Below are positions 42,915-52,085 of a stretch of 64,000 nucleotides of DNA, in pieces. A model generated the notes under the pieces. It did no database searches. It was given only the letters and a program-made list of their open reading frames with translations, and had not been told where the DNA came from. This stretch comes from Sphaerisporangium sp040685555 (lineage in GTDB: Bacteria > Actinomycetota > Actinomycetes > Streptosporangiales > Streptosporangiaceae), in the NCBI RefSeq assembly GCF_040685555.1, contig NZ_JBFBIK010000006.1:62001-126000 (forward strand). Reading direction: 5' to 3'. How positions within the stretch are numbered: the stretch's first letter is position 1; each line of letters starts with the position of its first letter. The translations under genes and the position numbers were made by a program.

Positions 42915-45488
42915 CTACGGCGCCAGCAGCGGGACGGTCCTGCGCACGCTGCGGCAGACGCCGTCACTGGCCCTCGCCGCCGCGATGCGCTCCTCGGACG
43001 GCCTGCCGTACCCGGTGACGCGCTGGCGCAGCGGACGTCCGGTGGGCTCCACCATCGCGGCGATCTCGCTGATGGTCTTGTACGACCCGTTCTCCGACCC
43101 GGCCATGCGGCTGATCGTCTCCTCCATCAGCGTGCCGCCCAGGTCGTTCACCCCGCCGGACAGCACGGCCCGGCACAGCTCGTCCTGGAGCTTCACCCAC
43201 GAGCACTGGATGTTGTCGATCGCGCCGTGCAGCATGATCCGCGCGAGCGCGTGCACGGCGCGGTTCTCCCGGGGGGTCGGGCCCGGCCGGGCGATGCCCG
43301 CCAGGTAGATCGGCGCGCTGTGGTGGACGAACGGCAGCAGCACGAACTCCGAGAAGCCGCCGGTCTCCTCCTGGATGCGGCGGATCAGCCGGATGTGCGC
43401 CACCCAGTGCGCGGGCGTGTCCACGTGGCCGTACATCATCGTCGAGGTCGTCGGGATGCCCACGCGGTGGGCGGTGGTGACGACGTCCACCCACTCCCTG
43501 GTGGGGAGCTTGCCCTTGGTCAGGACCCAGCGCACGTCGTCGTCGAGGATCTCGGCCGCCGTGCCCGGCAGCGAGTCGACCCCGGCCTCCTTCGCCGCCA
43601 CGAGCCAGTCGTGGACCGACATGTTGGTGCGGCTGGCTCCGTTGATGACCTCCATCGGCGAGAAGGCGTGGACATGCATCTCCGGGCACCTCTCCTTGAC
43701 CGCCTTGGCGATCTCGAAGTAGGCCGTGCCGGGCAGGTCGGGGTGGATGCCGCCCTGCATGCACACCTCGGTCGCCCCCGCCTCCCACCCCTCGGCCGCC
43801 CGGTCGGCGACCTGCTCCAGGGACAGGGTGTAGGCGTCGGCGTCGGTACGCCGCTGCGCGAACGCGCAGAAGCGGCAGCCGGTGTAGCAGACGTTGGTGA
43901 AGTTGATGTTCCGGTTCACGACGTAGGTGACGTCGTCGCCCACGGCCTGCCTGCGCAGGTCGTCCGCGACCCGGCACAGCTCATCCAGGTCGGCCCCGTC
44001 GGCGCTCAGCAGCGTGAGAGCCTGGGCGTCGGTGAGCCCCGCGGGGTCCGAGGCGGCGCGGCGGAGCGCCTCGCGCATGTCGGCGCCGATCGCGCTGCCC
44101 GCCGGCGCCCCGTCCGGGGCGGGAGTCCGCTCACGCAGGGCTTCCCAGTCACCGTAGACGTTGTCGAAGTCGTCGCGCCTGTCGTGCGTGCGGCCTGTGG
44201 AGTCCACCTCCACGTGCAGGTCCGTACGACCCATCGAGGCGAACCCGCCGTCGGGCTCCTGCCACGGCCTGCCGACCGGGATGGTGTCCAGGGCCAGGCC
44301 GGTCTCGGGGTCGGACAGCGCGGCCACGTGACCCCGCAGGCGCGGGTCCAGCCAGGGCTCCCCCGCGAGGATGTACTCCGGGTAGATCGTGAGCCGCTCC
44401 TTGAGCGTGAACCCGGCCTCGGCCGTGCGGGCGGCGAGCTCCTCGATCTGCGGCCAGGGGCGCTCGGGGTTCACGTGGTCGGGCGTCAGCGGCGATACCC
44501 CGCCCCAGTCGTCGATGCCGGCCCTGATCATCAGGGCGTACTCGTCGCCGATGAGGTTCGGCGGCGCCTGGACGCGTGCCTTGGTGCCGAGCACGAGCCG
44601 GGTGACGGCGATCGTCGCGGCCAGCTCATGCAGGTCGGCGTCCCGCATGCCGCGCATGGCCGTGTCCGGCTTCGCGCGGAAGTTCTGCACGATGACTTCC
44701 TGCACAGCCCCGTACTCGCGGGCGACGCGGCGGATCGCGAAGATCGACTCGGCGCGGTCGGCGATGGTCTCACCTATGCCGATCAGTACGCCCGTGGTGA
44801 ACGGCACGTTGGTGCGCCCCGCGTCCTCCAGCACGCGCAGCCGTACGGCCGGGTCCTTGTCGGGCGAGCCGTAGTGGGCCTCGCCCTTCTCCTCGAACAG
44901 CCGCCGGGAGGTCGTCTCCAGCATCATGCCCATGGACGGGGCGACCGGCTTGAGCCGCTGCAGGTCGCTCCAGGTCATCACGCCCGGGTTGAGGTGCGGG
45001 AGCAGCCCCGTCTCCTCAAGGACGCGGATCGCCATGGCGCGCACGTAGGAGAGCGTGTCGTCGTACCCGTGGGCGTCCAGCCACTCCTTGGCCTGGTGCC
45101 AGCGGTCCTCGGGGCGGTCGCCCAGCGTGAACAGGGCCTCCTTGCAGCCCATGGCGGCGCCCTGGCGGGCGATGTCCAGCACCTCGTCGGGACTGAGGAA
45201 GGCGGCGGGAAGCTTGCCGGGCGCCGTGGCGAACGTGCAGTAGCCACATCGGTCGCGGCACAACCTGGTCAGGGGGATGAAGACCTTGCGGCTGTAGGTG
45301 ACGACCCCCTCCCGTCCCACCGAGGCCAGCCCCGCGTCCCTGACGCGGCCGGCGTATTCGAGGAGCCGGTCCAGGTCGGCTCCTCGGGCATGCAACAGAA
45401 CCGTGGCCTCCGTCACGTCGAGCGCCTTGCCGTCTCTGGCCCTGGCCAGCGCCCGCCGCATCGCGGCGTCTGTGGGGTTCACGTCCAT
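42915..45488 (-). CDS. fbiC: FO synthase FbiC (CofG-CofH fusion, radical SAM)
   Basis: This 857-residue protein joins two radical SAM enzymes that make the deazaflavin FO from tyrosine and a ribitylaminopyrimidine. The N-terminal CofG half has its cluster motif CRDRCGYC (Cys77, 81, 84 counted from the chosen start). The C-terminal CofH half has CYTGCRFC after NRNINFTNV. Fusion is typical of actinobacteria. The ATG at 45488 is supported by a TACTGT box seven bases upstream (leaderless); a GTG three codons earlier is also open. It supplies the chromophore for the fbiA and fbiB products nearby. Confidence 0.96.
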   Translation of the reverse strand: MDVNPTDAAMRRALARARDGKALDVTEATVLLHARGADLDRLLEYAGRVRDAGLASVGREGVVTYSRKVFIPLTRLCRDRCGYCTFATAPGKLPAAFLSPDEVLDIARQGAAMGCKEALFTLGDRPEDRWHQAKEWLDAHGYDDTLSYVRAMAIRVLEETGLLPHLNPGVMTWSDLQRLKPVAPSMGMMLETTSRRLFEEKGEAHYGSPDKDPAVRLRVLEDAGRTNVPFTTGVLIGIGETIADRAESIFAIRRVAREYGAVQEVIVQNFRAKPDTAMRGMRDADLHELAATIAVTRLVLGTKARVQAPPNLIGDEYALMIRAGIDDWGGVSPLTPDHVNPERPWPQIEELAARTAEAGFTLKERLTIYPEYILAGEPWLDPRLRGHVAALSDPETGLALDTIPVGRPWQEPDGGFASMGRTDLHVEVDSTGRTHDRRDDFDNVYGDWEALRERTPAPDGAPAGSAIGADMREALRRAASDPAGLTDAQALTLLSADGADLDELCRVADDLRRQAVGDDVTYVVNRNINFTNVCYTGCRFCAFAQRRTDADAYTLSLEQVADRAAEGWEAGATEVCMQGGIHPDLPGTAYFEIAKAVKERCPEMHVHAFSPMEVINGASRTNMSVHDWLVAAKEAGVDSLPGTAAEILDDDVRWVLTKGKLPTREWVDVVTTAHRVGIPTTSTMMYGHVDTPAHWVAHIRLIRRIQEETGGFSEFVLLPFVHHSAPIYLAGIARPGPTPRENRAVHALARIMLHGAIDNIQCSWVKLQDELCRAVLSGGVNDLGGTLMEETISRMAGSENGSYKTISEIAAMVEPTGRPLRQRVTGYGRPSEERIAAARASDGVCRSVRRTVPLLAP

Positions 45489-45501
45489 GGAACGCACAGT
45501 A
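45489..45501 (-). promoter_or_regulatory. Probable leaderless promoter of fbiC
   Basis: TACTGT (45501-45496) is seven bases before the ATG, without a Shine-Dalgarno. Confidence 0.5.
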
Positions 45502-45659
45502 CGGAATCACCTGGACCCGGCACGCGGGCGGGGTCCAGCAGATGCTGTCGCATTTAGCGATCCTTAAGAGTAAGAGTCACGAATTCTCGATAGACGTAAA
45601 CATATGCACGGGCACACACTTACAGAGTCACTCCCCGCGCATCCCCCAAGGAGACTCCG

Positions 45660-45887
45660 ATGTCCTTGTTGGTCCTCGCCCTCATCGTCGCGGCCGCCCT
45701 TCTCGCCCCGTTCTTCGGCGCCGACACGCGCGACGGCCGCGACTGGAAGCCGAGCACGCCGCTGATACCCGGCGAGCGGCGCTCGTATCCCCCGCGACCT
45801 CCGCTCAGAAGGCCCGATAGTCCCGAGCGGCCATCCGAGGTCCGCGCGCCGGTGGCCTGTGCCCGCCAAGTTCGAGCAGGCGGATGA
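45660..45887 (+). CDS. Small hypothetical protein with N-terminal membrane segment
   Basis: The 75-residue protein begins MSLLVLALIVAAALLAPFF, a membrane or signal segment, then FGADTRDGRDWKPS and a Pro/Arg-rich tail. AAGGAGA lies six bases before the ATG, a strong sign that it is translated. Its last 83 bases overlap the end of the convergent glycosylase gene. It is divergent from fbiC. Function unknown; similar tiny membrane proteins are often missed in annotation. Confidence 0.6.
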   Translation: MSLLVLALIVAAALLAPFFGADTRDGRDWKPSTPLIPGERRSYPPRPPLRRPDSPERPSEVRAPVACARQVRAGG

Positions 45888-46728
45888 TCCTGTGGCGGTG
45901 CCCCCGGTAGGGAGCGAGCAGCTCCAGCATCCCGGCGTCGTCGGTCTTGCGGCCGGTGAGCGACCACCCGACCAGCGAGGGCAGGTGGTAGTCACCGACC
46001 GAGACGGCGTCCGGGTCACCGTGGGCCCGCTGCCGCGTCTCCGCCGACGTCCACACCCCGATGCCGGGCAGCGCCCGTAACAGCCTGTCCGCCTCCGCGG
46101 ACCCCGCCGCCTCCAGCTTCTCCGCGTGCAGGGCCGCGTTCACGATCGTCCTGGCCCGTACGGCCTCCGCCCCCGCGCGGTGCCAGTCCCACGAGGGGAC
46201 CTTCCGCCACACCTCCGGCTCGGGGAAGACCCGCATGGCCGTGGGCGCCGGGCCCGGCGCGGGCTCGCCGTACTTCCGCAGGAGCCACCGCCACGCCCGC
46301 CACGCCTCTCGGCCGACGACCTTCTGCTCCAGCACCGCGGGCACCAGCGCCTCGAAGACCCGCAGCGTACGGCCGACGCGCAAGCCGCCGTACCGGGCGG
46401 CCAGCTCGCGGATGAGCTGGTGGCCGTCGAGCCCCAGCCGCTCGACCAGCCCATGGAAGCCGGAGATCTCGTCCTCCGCGCCGAGGAGCCGGGGCAGCGT
46501 CTCGAGCATCCACTCGGCCCCCGGACCCCACGCCTGGGCGACGACGACGGCCTCGTGCGGCCGGGCCGTCACGCGGATGGTGCCCGCCCCCTCGGGCGTG
46601 CGGCAGGTGCGCCAGATCGCCCTGTCGGCCGCGAACTGCCAGGCGGGATCACCGCTGCCACGGCGATGCGGGGCCATCGTGGCCTCCACATCGAGGGGCC
46701 CCTCCGGGCGCCACCTGCGTTCTCGCAC
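45805..46728 (-). CDS. DNA-3-methyladenine glycosylase 2 family (AlkA-like, HhH-GPD)
   Basis: The 307-residue protein has a helix-hairpin-helix plus Gly/Pro/Asp region (LRALPGIGVWTSAE, then DPDAVSVGDYHLP) whose Asp in VGDYH is the expected catalytic residue. Enzymes of this family excise alkylated bases. An N-terminal beta domain, as in AlkA, precedes it. The GTG at 46728 has no Shine-Dalgarno, but TAGCCT ends six bases upstream. The 3' end overlaps the small convergent gene. Confidence 0.88.
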   Translation of the reverse strand: MRERRWRPEGPLDVEATMAPHRRGSGDPAWQFAADRAIWRTCRTPEGAGTIRVTARPHEAVVVAQAWGPGAEWMLETLPRLLGAEDEISGFHGLVERLGLDGHQLIRELAARYGGLRVGRTLRVFEALVPAVLEQKVVGREAWRAWRWLLRKYGEPAPGPAPTAMRVFPEPEVWRKVPSWDWHRAGAEAVRARTIVNAALHAEKLEAAGSAEADRLLRALPGIGVWTSAETRQRAHGDPDAVSVGDYHLPSLVGWSLTGRKTDDAGMLELLAPYRGHRHRIIRLLELGGHRPPARGPRMAARDYRAF

Positions 46729-46740
46729 GACGCCAGGCTA
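46729..46740 (-). promoter_or_regulatory. Probable leaderless promoter of the AlkA-like gene
   Basis: TAGCCT (46740-46735), six bases, then GTG; no Shine-Dalgarno. Confidence 0.5.
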
Positions 46741-46770
46741 CGGGCGACCTGGAGCGCCCGCTGACAGTGG

Positions 46771-47874
46771 TCAGATGTCGCTGGAGAACCGGACCGCGCC
46801 CGCGGGCAGCGTCACCGCGGGCCAGACGCGGGCGCCGGCCAGCAGCTCGTTGCCGGGGCCGACGACGGCGCCGTCACCGATCACGGCGTTCCTCAGTACC
46901 GCCCCCGAGCAGATGCGCGCTCCCACGCCCACCACGGACTCGACCACGGTCGCCCCGGACTCGACCACGCAGTCGGCGTACAGCACGCTGCCCCGGACGG
47001 AGGCGTCGGACTCGACGACCGCCCGGGGGCCGACGACCGTGCCGCCGGCGACCTTGGCGTTCGGGGAGACCCTGGCCTCCGGCAGCGCGAGGGACTCCCC
47101 GCACGGGCCGGGAAGCGCGGGAGAGGCCAGGCGGCCCAGCACCAGATCGCAGGAGCCCTGGACGAAGGCCGCGGGGGTGCCCACGTCAAGCCAGTAGGAC
47201 CGGTCGGCGTACCCGAGCACCAGCTCGCCGGAGGCGATCAGGCCGGGGAAGGTCTCGCGCTCGACCGAGACGACCTGCCCCTGCGGGATCTGGTCGATGA
47301 ACGACCGCTGGAACACGTAGCATCCGGCGTTGATGCGGTTCGTCACAGGGTTCGGGGTCTTCTCCAGGAAGGCCGTGACCCGGCCGTCGGCGTCGCTCGG
47401 CACGCATCCGAACCGCGACGGATCGTCCACCTCGGTCAGATGGAGCGTTACAGCGGCCCCGCGCGAGACGTGCAGCCCGACCTGCTCGGAGACGTCGTGC
47501 CCGGACAGGATGTCGCCGTTGAGCACGAGCACCGGAGAGTCGGCGCCGCAGGTCAGCGCCTCGGCGGCGTTGCGGATGGCCCCGCCCGTGCCGAGCGGGC
47601 TCTCCTCGGTCATGTATTCGAGCGAGAGGCCGAACGCCGAGCCGTCACCGAAGACGTCGGCGAACATCGAGGCGCGGTAGGAGGTGGCGAAGACGATCCG
47701 GCGCACGCCGAACGACCTGGCTCTCGCCAGCTGGTGGGCCAGGAAAGGGACGCCGGCCGTCGGGAGCAGCGGCTTGGGGGTGCTCAGGGTCAGGGGGCGG
47801 AGCCTCGTGCCCTGCCCGCCCACAAGGAGAATGGCCTCAAGGTGCGCCGACTCCGGCGAGTAGCTCTCCGTCAC
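46771..47874 (-). CDS. Sugar-1-phosphate nucleotidyltransferase (mannose-1-phosphate guanylyltransferase type)
   Basis: The 367-residue enzyme has the nucleotidyltransferase signature LVGGQGTRLRPLT (18-30) with STPKPLLP, the VLNGDIL metal-site Asp and a C-terminal left-handed beta-helix of hexapeptide-like repeats (about 270-360). It resembles actinobacterial GDP-mannose and related NDP-sugar synthases. The exact sugar and nucleotide are not certain. The GTG start lacks a Shine-Dalgarno, and TAGCCT ends six bases before it. It stands 14 bases beyond the glycosyltransferase stop and probably supplies donor sugars for this cluster, using mannose-1-phosphate from the manB product. Confidence 0.88.
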   Translation of the reverse strand: MTESYSPESAHLEAILLVGGQGTRLRPLTLSTPKPLLPTAGVPFLAHQLARARSFGVRRIVFATSYRASMFADVFGDGSAFGLSLEYMTEESPLGTGGAIRNAAEALTCGADSPVLVLNGDILSGHDVSEQVGLHVSRGAAVTLHLTEVDDPSRFGCVPSDADGRVTAFLEKTPNPVTNRINAGCYVFQRSFIDQIPQGQVVSVERETFPGLIASGELVLGYADRSYWLDVGTPAAFVQGSCDLVLGRLASPALPGPCGESLALPEARVSPNAKVAGGTVVGPRAVVESDASVRGSVLYADCVVESGATVVESVVGVGARICSGAVLRNAVIGDGAVVGPGNELLAGARVWPAVTLPAGAVRFSSDI

Positions 47875-47886
47875 ACCGTGAGGCTA
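47875..47886 (-). promoter_or_regulatory. Probable leaderless promoter of the nucleotidyltransferase gene
   Basis: TAGCCT (47886-47881), six bases, then GTG; the box lies between this start and the preceding glycosyltransferase stop. Confidence 0.5.
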
Positions 47887-47888
47887 GC

Positions 47889-49016
47889 TCACTGATCGAC
47901 CGCACGTTGGTAGGACACCATATGTGCCTCAGCCGACACATCCCACGTGAATTCCCGTGAACGGGCGATACCGGCCGTGGAGAGCCACGCCCGCCGCTCC
48001 GCCGACTCCAGCAACGTCCTCAGGGCGTCCCTGATGCTCTCGGCGTCGGGCTCGGTGTAGGCGACGGCCTCCCCGCCGACCTCCGGCAGGGACGTGCGAT
48101 GGGTGGTGAGCACGGGCGCGCCGCAGGCCATGGCCTCCAGGACGGGCAGGCCGAAGCCCTCGCCACGCGAAGGGAACGCCACCACGACCGCACCGCCGAG
48201 GAACCCCGGCAGGTCGGCGAAGGAGAGGTAGCCGGGGCGCACGACCCGCACGGTGACGGGGAGCTCGCTGATCGCGGCGTTCACCTCGTCGTTCCAGCCG
48301 GCCCCGCTGGCCAGCACCAGGGCGGGCGGCGATGGCAGGTCGCTGACGGCCTGGCCGAAGCCCTTCACCAGATTCGGAACGTTCTTACGGGGCTCGAAGG
48401 CGCCGAGAAAGGCGACATAGGGACGGCCGTGCAGGCCGAGGCGGTCGGCCGCCCTCTTGATCTCCTGCTCGGAGGGCTGGTGGAACAGCCCTGTGTCGAC
48501 CCCGTGGTAGGCGACGTCGATGCGCGTCGGGTCGGCGGCGAGCACCCGTACGAGCTCGTCGCGGGTGGCCTTGGAGGGCACGATGACGCGCGTGGAGTTG
48601 CGGACCGCGGTGCGCGTGGCGGCCCGGAAGAACGACGCCCTGACGGGGTTGTGCTGCTCGGGCTCGGTGAACCACGTGACGTCGTGCACGGTGGCCACAG
48701 TGGGCAGCCCGGAGTGCAAGGGGATCGAGTAGAAGGGGGCGTGGATGACCTGCGCGCCGACCTGGCGGGCCAGCACCGGTATGCCGGTCTGCTCCCACAC
48801 CAGCCGGGTGCCCCTGCTGGAGATCGCCGGAGGCCCGGCGAGGATGCGCGCGGAGGGGGCGATCTTGCCGTACCGCTCGGCGTCGGCCCGCTGGCAGACG
48901 ACCGCGAGATCGGCGCCCGCCCGGTCGAGAGCGGCAAGGAGTCCGTCGACATAGCGGATCAGGGCCCCGCGGTCCGCGGGAACGGCTGCGGCGTCGACGA
49001 GCACTCGGGGCGTCAA
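47889..49016 (-). CDS. Glycosyltransferase family 4 (GT-B) protein
   Basis: The 375-residue enzyme has an N-terminal acceptor-side domain beginning PRVLVDAAAVPADRGALIRYVDGLL, then HDVTWFTEP, a linker, and a C-terminal donor domain with FLGAFEPRKNVPNLVKGF and the EX7E-like FPSRGEGFGLPVLEAMACG. It should transfer a nucleotide-activated sugar to a lipid-linked glycan on the cytoplasmic side. The TTG at 49016 with AGGAG nine bases upstream fits the family start; a GTG at 49121 would add 35 residues of doubtful sequence. Confidence 0.87.
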   Translation of the reverse strand: MTPRVLVDAAAVPADRGALIRYVDGLLAALDRAGADLAVVCQRADAERYGKIAPSARILAGPPAISSRGTRLVWEQTGIPVLARQVGAQVIHAPFYSIPLHSGLPTVATVHDVTWFTEPEQHNPVRASFFRAATRTAVRNSTRVIVPSKATRDELVRVLAADPTRIDVAYHGVDTGLFHQPSEQEIKRAADRLGLHGRPYVAFLGAFEPRKNVPNLVKGFGQAVSDLPSPPALVLASGAGWNDEVNAAISELPVTVRVVRPGYLSFADLPGFLGGAVVVAFPSRGEGFGLPVLEAMACGAPVLTTHRTSLPEVGGEAVAYTEPDAESIRDALRTLLESAERRAWLSTAGIARSREFTWDVSAEAHMVSYQRAVDQ

Positions 49017-49244
49017 GAGCGATCGCTCCTCTCGGGTCTCCGGGCCGGTCAAGGACGGAGACCAGATGCGGGCGAAGGCCGCCTGCTCGTGCGAACCGGC
49101 AGGGGCAATGAAATGTCCCACCGGCTGCCGCCGGCACCGTCGCCGCCGATCCCCATCAGATTCACTCTATTGCGATGCTCCCCGAATCCGTGAGAGAAAT
49201 CACAGGCCATTTCATCCTTCTCGGCGGCGGCGAATGGGGAGACA

Positions 49245-50168
49245 TCAGTCGCTCTGAGCCGCCGCCGGCACGGTCTCCGCACGGCGTGCGGCCAGGCCGG
49301 CGAGCCCGGCGCAGACGAGGTCCCCGGCCGACACGACCAGGCGCGAGCACAGCGCCGCCGCGATCGCCGAGCCCCCGTCGAGCACCGGCGCGAGGGCCGC
49401 CACCATGGCCACCTCGCGCACGCCGGCTCCGGCCGGGGCGATGACCACGATGAAGCCCAGGCACCAGGCGAGTGCGAACGCCCCGACGGACAGGACCAGT
49501 GCCCTCGGCCCGGGGGCGCCGAGCCCGGCGACGATCAGCGCGAGGTGCACCCCGTACGCCACCCAGCCCAGGAAGGCCCATCCGACCGAGGTGAGCACGC
49601 CCCTGCGGGTCAGCGGGCGCTCCAGCGGGGGCCGCTTGATCAGCTTGAGCCCGAAGCCGAGTACGGCGTTGACGACGCGGGGATGCAGGCCCACGACCAG
49701 CAGGGGCAGCAGCAGGAGCATCCACGCGTAGCCCGCCACCGAGTCACCGGCGAACGCGGGCAGGGTCACGAGGGCCACCGCGAGACCACTGACCAGGTAG
49801 ATCGGATATGTCAGGAAAAATGCGGCGGCGCTGCGGGGGCGTGGGACGCCGAGGTCCTTGCCCATCTCCATCTGCGCGAGCACCGGCCAGAGCGACCCGG
49901 GGATGTACTTGCCGAGCTGCCCCACGAAGAACACCTTGGCCGCGTCGCGGAACCGCAGCGGCGAGCCGAGATCGGCCAGCAGCGCCCGCCACATCATCAT
50001 GCCCGCCGTCAGCGCCGCCAGCACGGCGACGAGGGACCCTGCGAGGAGCGGCCAGGAGAGCCTGGTGAAGCCGTCGGCCACCTGTGTCCACCGCCCCGCG
50101 ATGGCCCAGGCCCCGAACCCCAGCGCCACCAGCAGAAAGGCGAGCCTGACGAGCTTCTTGCGCGTCAC
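49245..50168 (-). CDS. UPF0104/lysylphosphatidylglycerol-synthase-type membrane protein (first paralog)
   Basis: The 307-residue polytopic protein has around eight membrane segments. Its hallmark is AAKVFFVGQLGKYIPGSLWP near residue 75, and another is VIAPAGAGVREVAMVAAL. This is the flippase-like domain of lysylphosphatidylglycerol synthases without the catalytic part; such proteins may move lipid-linked molecules. The GTG overlaps the methyltransferase stop (GTGA). A paralog of the same family lies on the other side of the methyltransferase on the opposite strand (51141-52085). Confidence 0.88.
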   Translation of the reverse strand: MTRKKLVRLAFLLVALGFGAWAIAGRWTQVADGFTRLSWPLLAGSLVAVLAALTAGMMMWRALLADLGSPLRFRDAAKVFFVGQLGKYIPGSLWPVLAQMEMGKDLGVPRPRSAAAFFLTYPIYLVSGLAVALVTLPAFAGDSVAGYAWMLLLLPLLVVGLHPRVVNAVLGFGLKLIKRPPLERPLTRRGVLTSVGWAFLGWVAYGVHLALIVAGLGAPGPRALVLSVGAFALAWCLGFIVVIAPAGAGVREVAMVAALAPVLDGGSAIAAALCSRLVVSAGDLVCAGLAGLAARRAETVPAAAQSD

Positions 50169-51010
50169 GGCGCGCGTACGGGCTCGGGAGGCTGCGGGAG
50201 GGCGGGGCCGAGGGGCCGGCGCGGGCTCTTGGTCGCGACCCACAGGTAGGTCGGCACGACCGGCAGCAGCGCCCGCAGCGCGGCGCGGGGCGTCCTCGCC
50301 AGCGTGCCCTGGGCGGCGCGCCCGACGGCGCCGGGGAACAACTCGGTGCCGGCGAACCGCTCCGGCGAGGCGAGCACGGGGAACGAGTAGTCCCAGACGT
50401 GGAAGTCCCGGAGCATCCGGCGCAGCCCGCCCCTCGTGCGGAACCGCTCGTAGTAGTGGTCGGCCCGGCCGGACGCGCGGACGTAGCGATCGGCGAGCGA
50501 CGGCGGCAGGTAGGACAGGAACGGCAGCTTGTAGTGCGGTTCCATCACGCCGAGCCGGTTGCCGAGGCCGAGATACAGCACGCCGTCGCCGGCGAGCACC
50601 CGGTGCATCTCCTTGACCACGGCGTCGGGGTCGACGACGTGCTCGTAAATGTGGTTGAACACCAGGACGTCGATCGACCCGTCGGGGAAGGGCAGCGCGG
50701 TGCCGTCGGCGCAGACGAACTCGACCCTCTTGCCGAAACGCTCGGCCGCCCTGCGCAGCCCGGGGACGTCGATGTCGACCCCGAAAGCCCGGTGAGCGCC
50801 CGCGGAAGCCAGCTCGTCGGCGATGAACCCGGCCGAGCACCCGATGTCGGCGACGGTCAGCCCGTCGAGCACCGGCGAATCGGGATCGCGGCCCAGGAAG
50901 TGCGCGAGCACAGCGATGATCTTGGCGGCCTTGCGGCGTCGCTTGGCCTCATCCAGCATCGCGGCCTGAAGCTCGGAGTACTCAAGCTGCGCCACGCGTT
51001 CCTTACCCAC
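50165..51010 (-). CDS. SAM-dependent methyltransferase, class I
   Basis: The 281-residue protein has a Rossmann-like methyltransferase domain with motif I VADIGCSAGFIADEL, an acidic strand FGVDIDVPG and motif IV-like CADGTALPFPDGSIDVLVF. A C-terminal part of about 90 residues carries basic stretches. The substrate is unknown; the surrounding genes suggest a sugar or lipid intermediate. The GTG at 51010 is preceded by TACTCT ending eight bases upstream. An in-frame GTG at 50992 has AAGGAA, and an ATG at 51067 is also open. It is translationally coupled to the UPF0104 gene. Confidence 0.87.
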   Translation of the reverse strand: MGKERVAQLEYSELQAAMLDEAKRRRKAAKIIAVLAHFLGRDPDSPVLDGLTVADIGCSAGFIADELASAGAHRAFGVDIDVPGLRRAAERFGKRVEFVCADGTALPFPDGSIDVLVFNHIYEHVVDPDAVVKEMHRVLAGDGVLYLGLGNRLGVMEPHYKLPFLSYLPPSLADRYVRASGRADHYYERFRTRGGLRRMLRDFHVWDYSFPVLASPERFAGTELFPGAVGRAAQGTLARTPRAALRALLPVVPTYLWVATKSPRRPLGPALPQPPEPVRAP

Positions 51011-51024
51011 GCCGCCCAAGAGTA
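51011..51024 (-). promoter_or_regulatory. Probable leaderless promoter of the methyltransferase gene
   Basis: TACTCT (51024-51019), eight bases, then GTG at 51010. Confidence 0.4.
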
Positions 51025-51128
51025 GTGGGTTCGGCGCGCGCGGCTCCGATTCCTCTCTCTTGACCATGAACGGTTCCACGTGGAGTAACGATGCGGGGCA
51101 GAACCTACCAGCCGGTAACGAGTGGCCG

Positions 51129-51140
51129 TACGCTGAGCGG
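51129..51140 (+). promoter_or_regulatory. Probable leaderless promoter of the second UPF0104 gene
   Basis: TACGCT (51129-51134) is six bases before the ATG at 51141; no Shine-Dalgarno. Confidence 0.5.
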
Positions 51141-52085
51141 ATGCTGAGCCGTCTGCGATCGAGTCCCCTGCTCCGGGTGGGTCTGGCGCTCGTCGCCCTG
51201 GCTTTCCTGACGTACGGCCTGCGCAGGAACTGGAACGACTCCGTGGCCGCGCTGAGCGGGCTGTCGTGGTGGACGGTGGCCGGGTCCCTCGCCGCCGTCC
51301 TCATCGGGCTCGGGTTCATGCTGCTGGCCTGGCGGGCCGTGCTGGCCGGGTTCGGCTCCCCGCTGCCTCTGCGCGTCGCCGCCAAGGTCCTGTTCATGGG
51401 ACAGCTCGGCAAGTACGTCCCCGGCTCGGTGTGGGCGTTCGCCGCGATGGTGGAGCTGGCCCGCGACCACGGCTCCCCGCCCCGCCGCACGTTCGGCGCG
51501 ACGGTGGTGGGCCTTGTGACCTCGCTCGGCTGCGCGCTCGCGCTCGCGGCGGTGACGCTGCCCCTGACCTCGCAGGCGGTGGCCAGGCAGACGTGGTACC
51601 TGCTGCTGCTGATCCCGCTCATCGTCATTGGCCTGCACCCCCGGGTGCTGACCTTCGGGCTCAACCTCGTGCTGAGGATCGGGCGCAAGGAGCCGCTCGA
51701 CCGGGTGCTGTCCGGGCCGGCGATGCTGGCCGCGACCGCGTGGACGATGATCGGCTGGCTGTTCTACGGCGTGCACATCTGGCTGCTGCTCACCGACATG
51801 CGTCCCGGCGGTCCATCGCTGTTCGCCGTCGCCGCCGGGGCGTACGCGCTCGCGTGGGTGACCGGCCTGCTCACCGTGATCGTCCCGGCCGGCATCGGGG
51901 TCCGCGAGGGCGCCATGGTGCTGGTGCTCGCACCCCTCCTGGACGCTCCCCGCGCGCTGGTCATCGCGATCGTGTCCCGGCTGGCCTTCACCCTGGCCGA
52001 CGTCCTGTGGGCCGGGCTGGGCTTCCTGCTGGCGCGCGGTCAGGCGTCCGAGGAGAGCAGGGCCTCGGCGTACGCCGCCCAGTAG
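51141..52085 (+). CDS. UPF0104/lysylphosphatidylglycerol-synthase-type membrane protein (second paralog)
   Basis: The 314-residue protein starts MLSRLRSSPLLRVGLALV and has AAKVLFMGQLGKYVPGSVWA and VIVPAGIGVREGAMVLVLAP, the same motifs as the paralog at 49245-50168. About eight membrane segments are visible. The two divergent copies flank a methyltransferase, as expected after gene duplication with inversion or from shuffling of an operon. The ATG at 51141 was preferred over the earlier codon at 51060, since the region between looks non-coding and a -10-like box is present. Its last 46 bases overlap the convergent glycosyltransferase. Confidence 0.85.
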   Translation: MLSRLRSSPLLRVGLALVALAFLTYGLRRNWNDSVAALSGLSWWTVAGSLAAVLIGLGFMLLAWRAVLAGFGSPLPLRVAAKVLFMGQLGKYVPGSVWAFAAMVELARDHGSPPRRTFGATVVGLVTSLGCALALAAVTLPLTSQAVARQTWYLLLLIPLIVIGLHPRVLTFGLNLVLRIGRKEPLDRVLSGPAMLAATAWTMIGWLFYGVHIWLLLTDMRPGGPSLFAVAAGAYALAWVTGLLTVIVPAGIGVREGAMVLVLAPLLDAPRALVIAIVSRLAFTLADVLWAGLGFLLARGQASEESRASAYAAQ

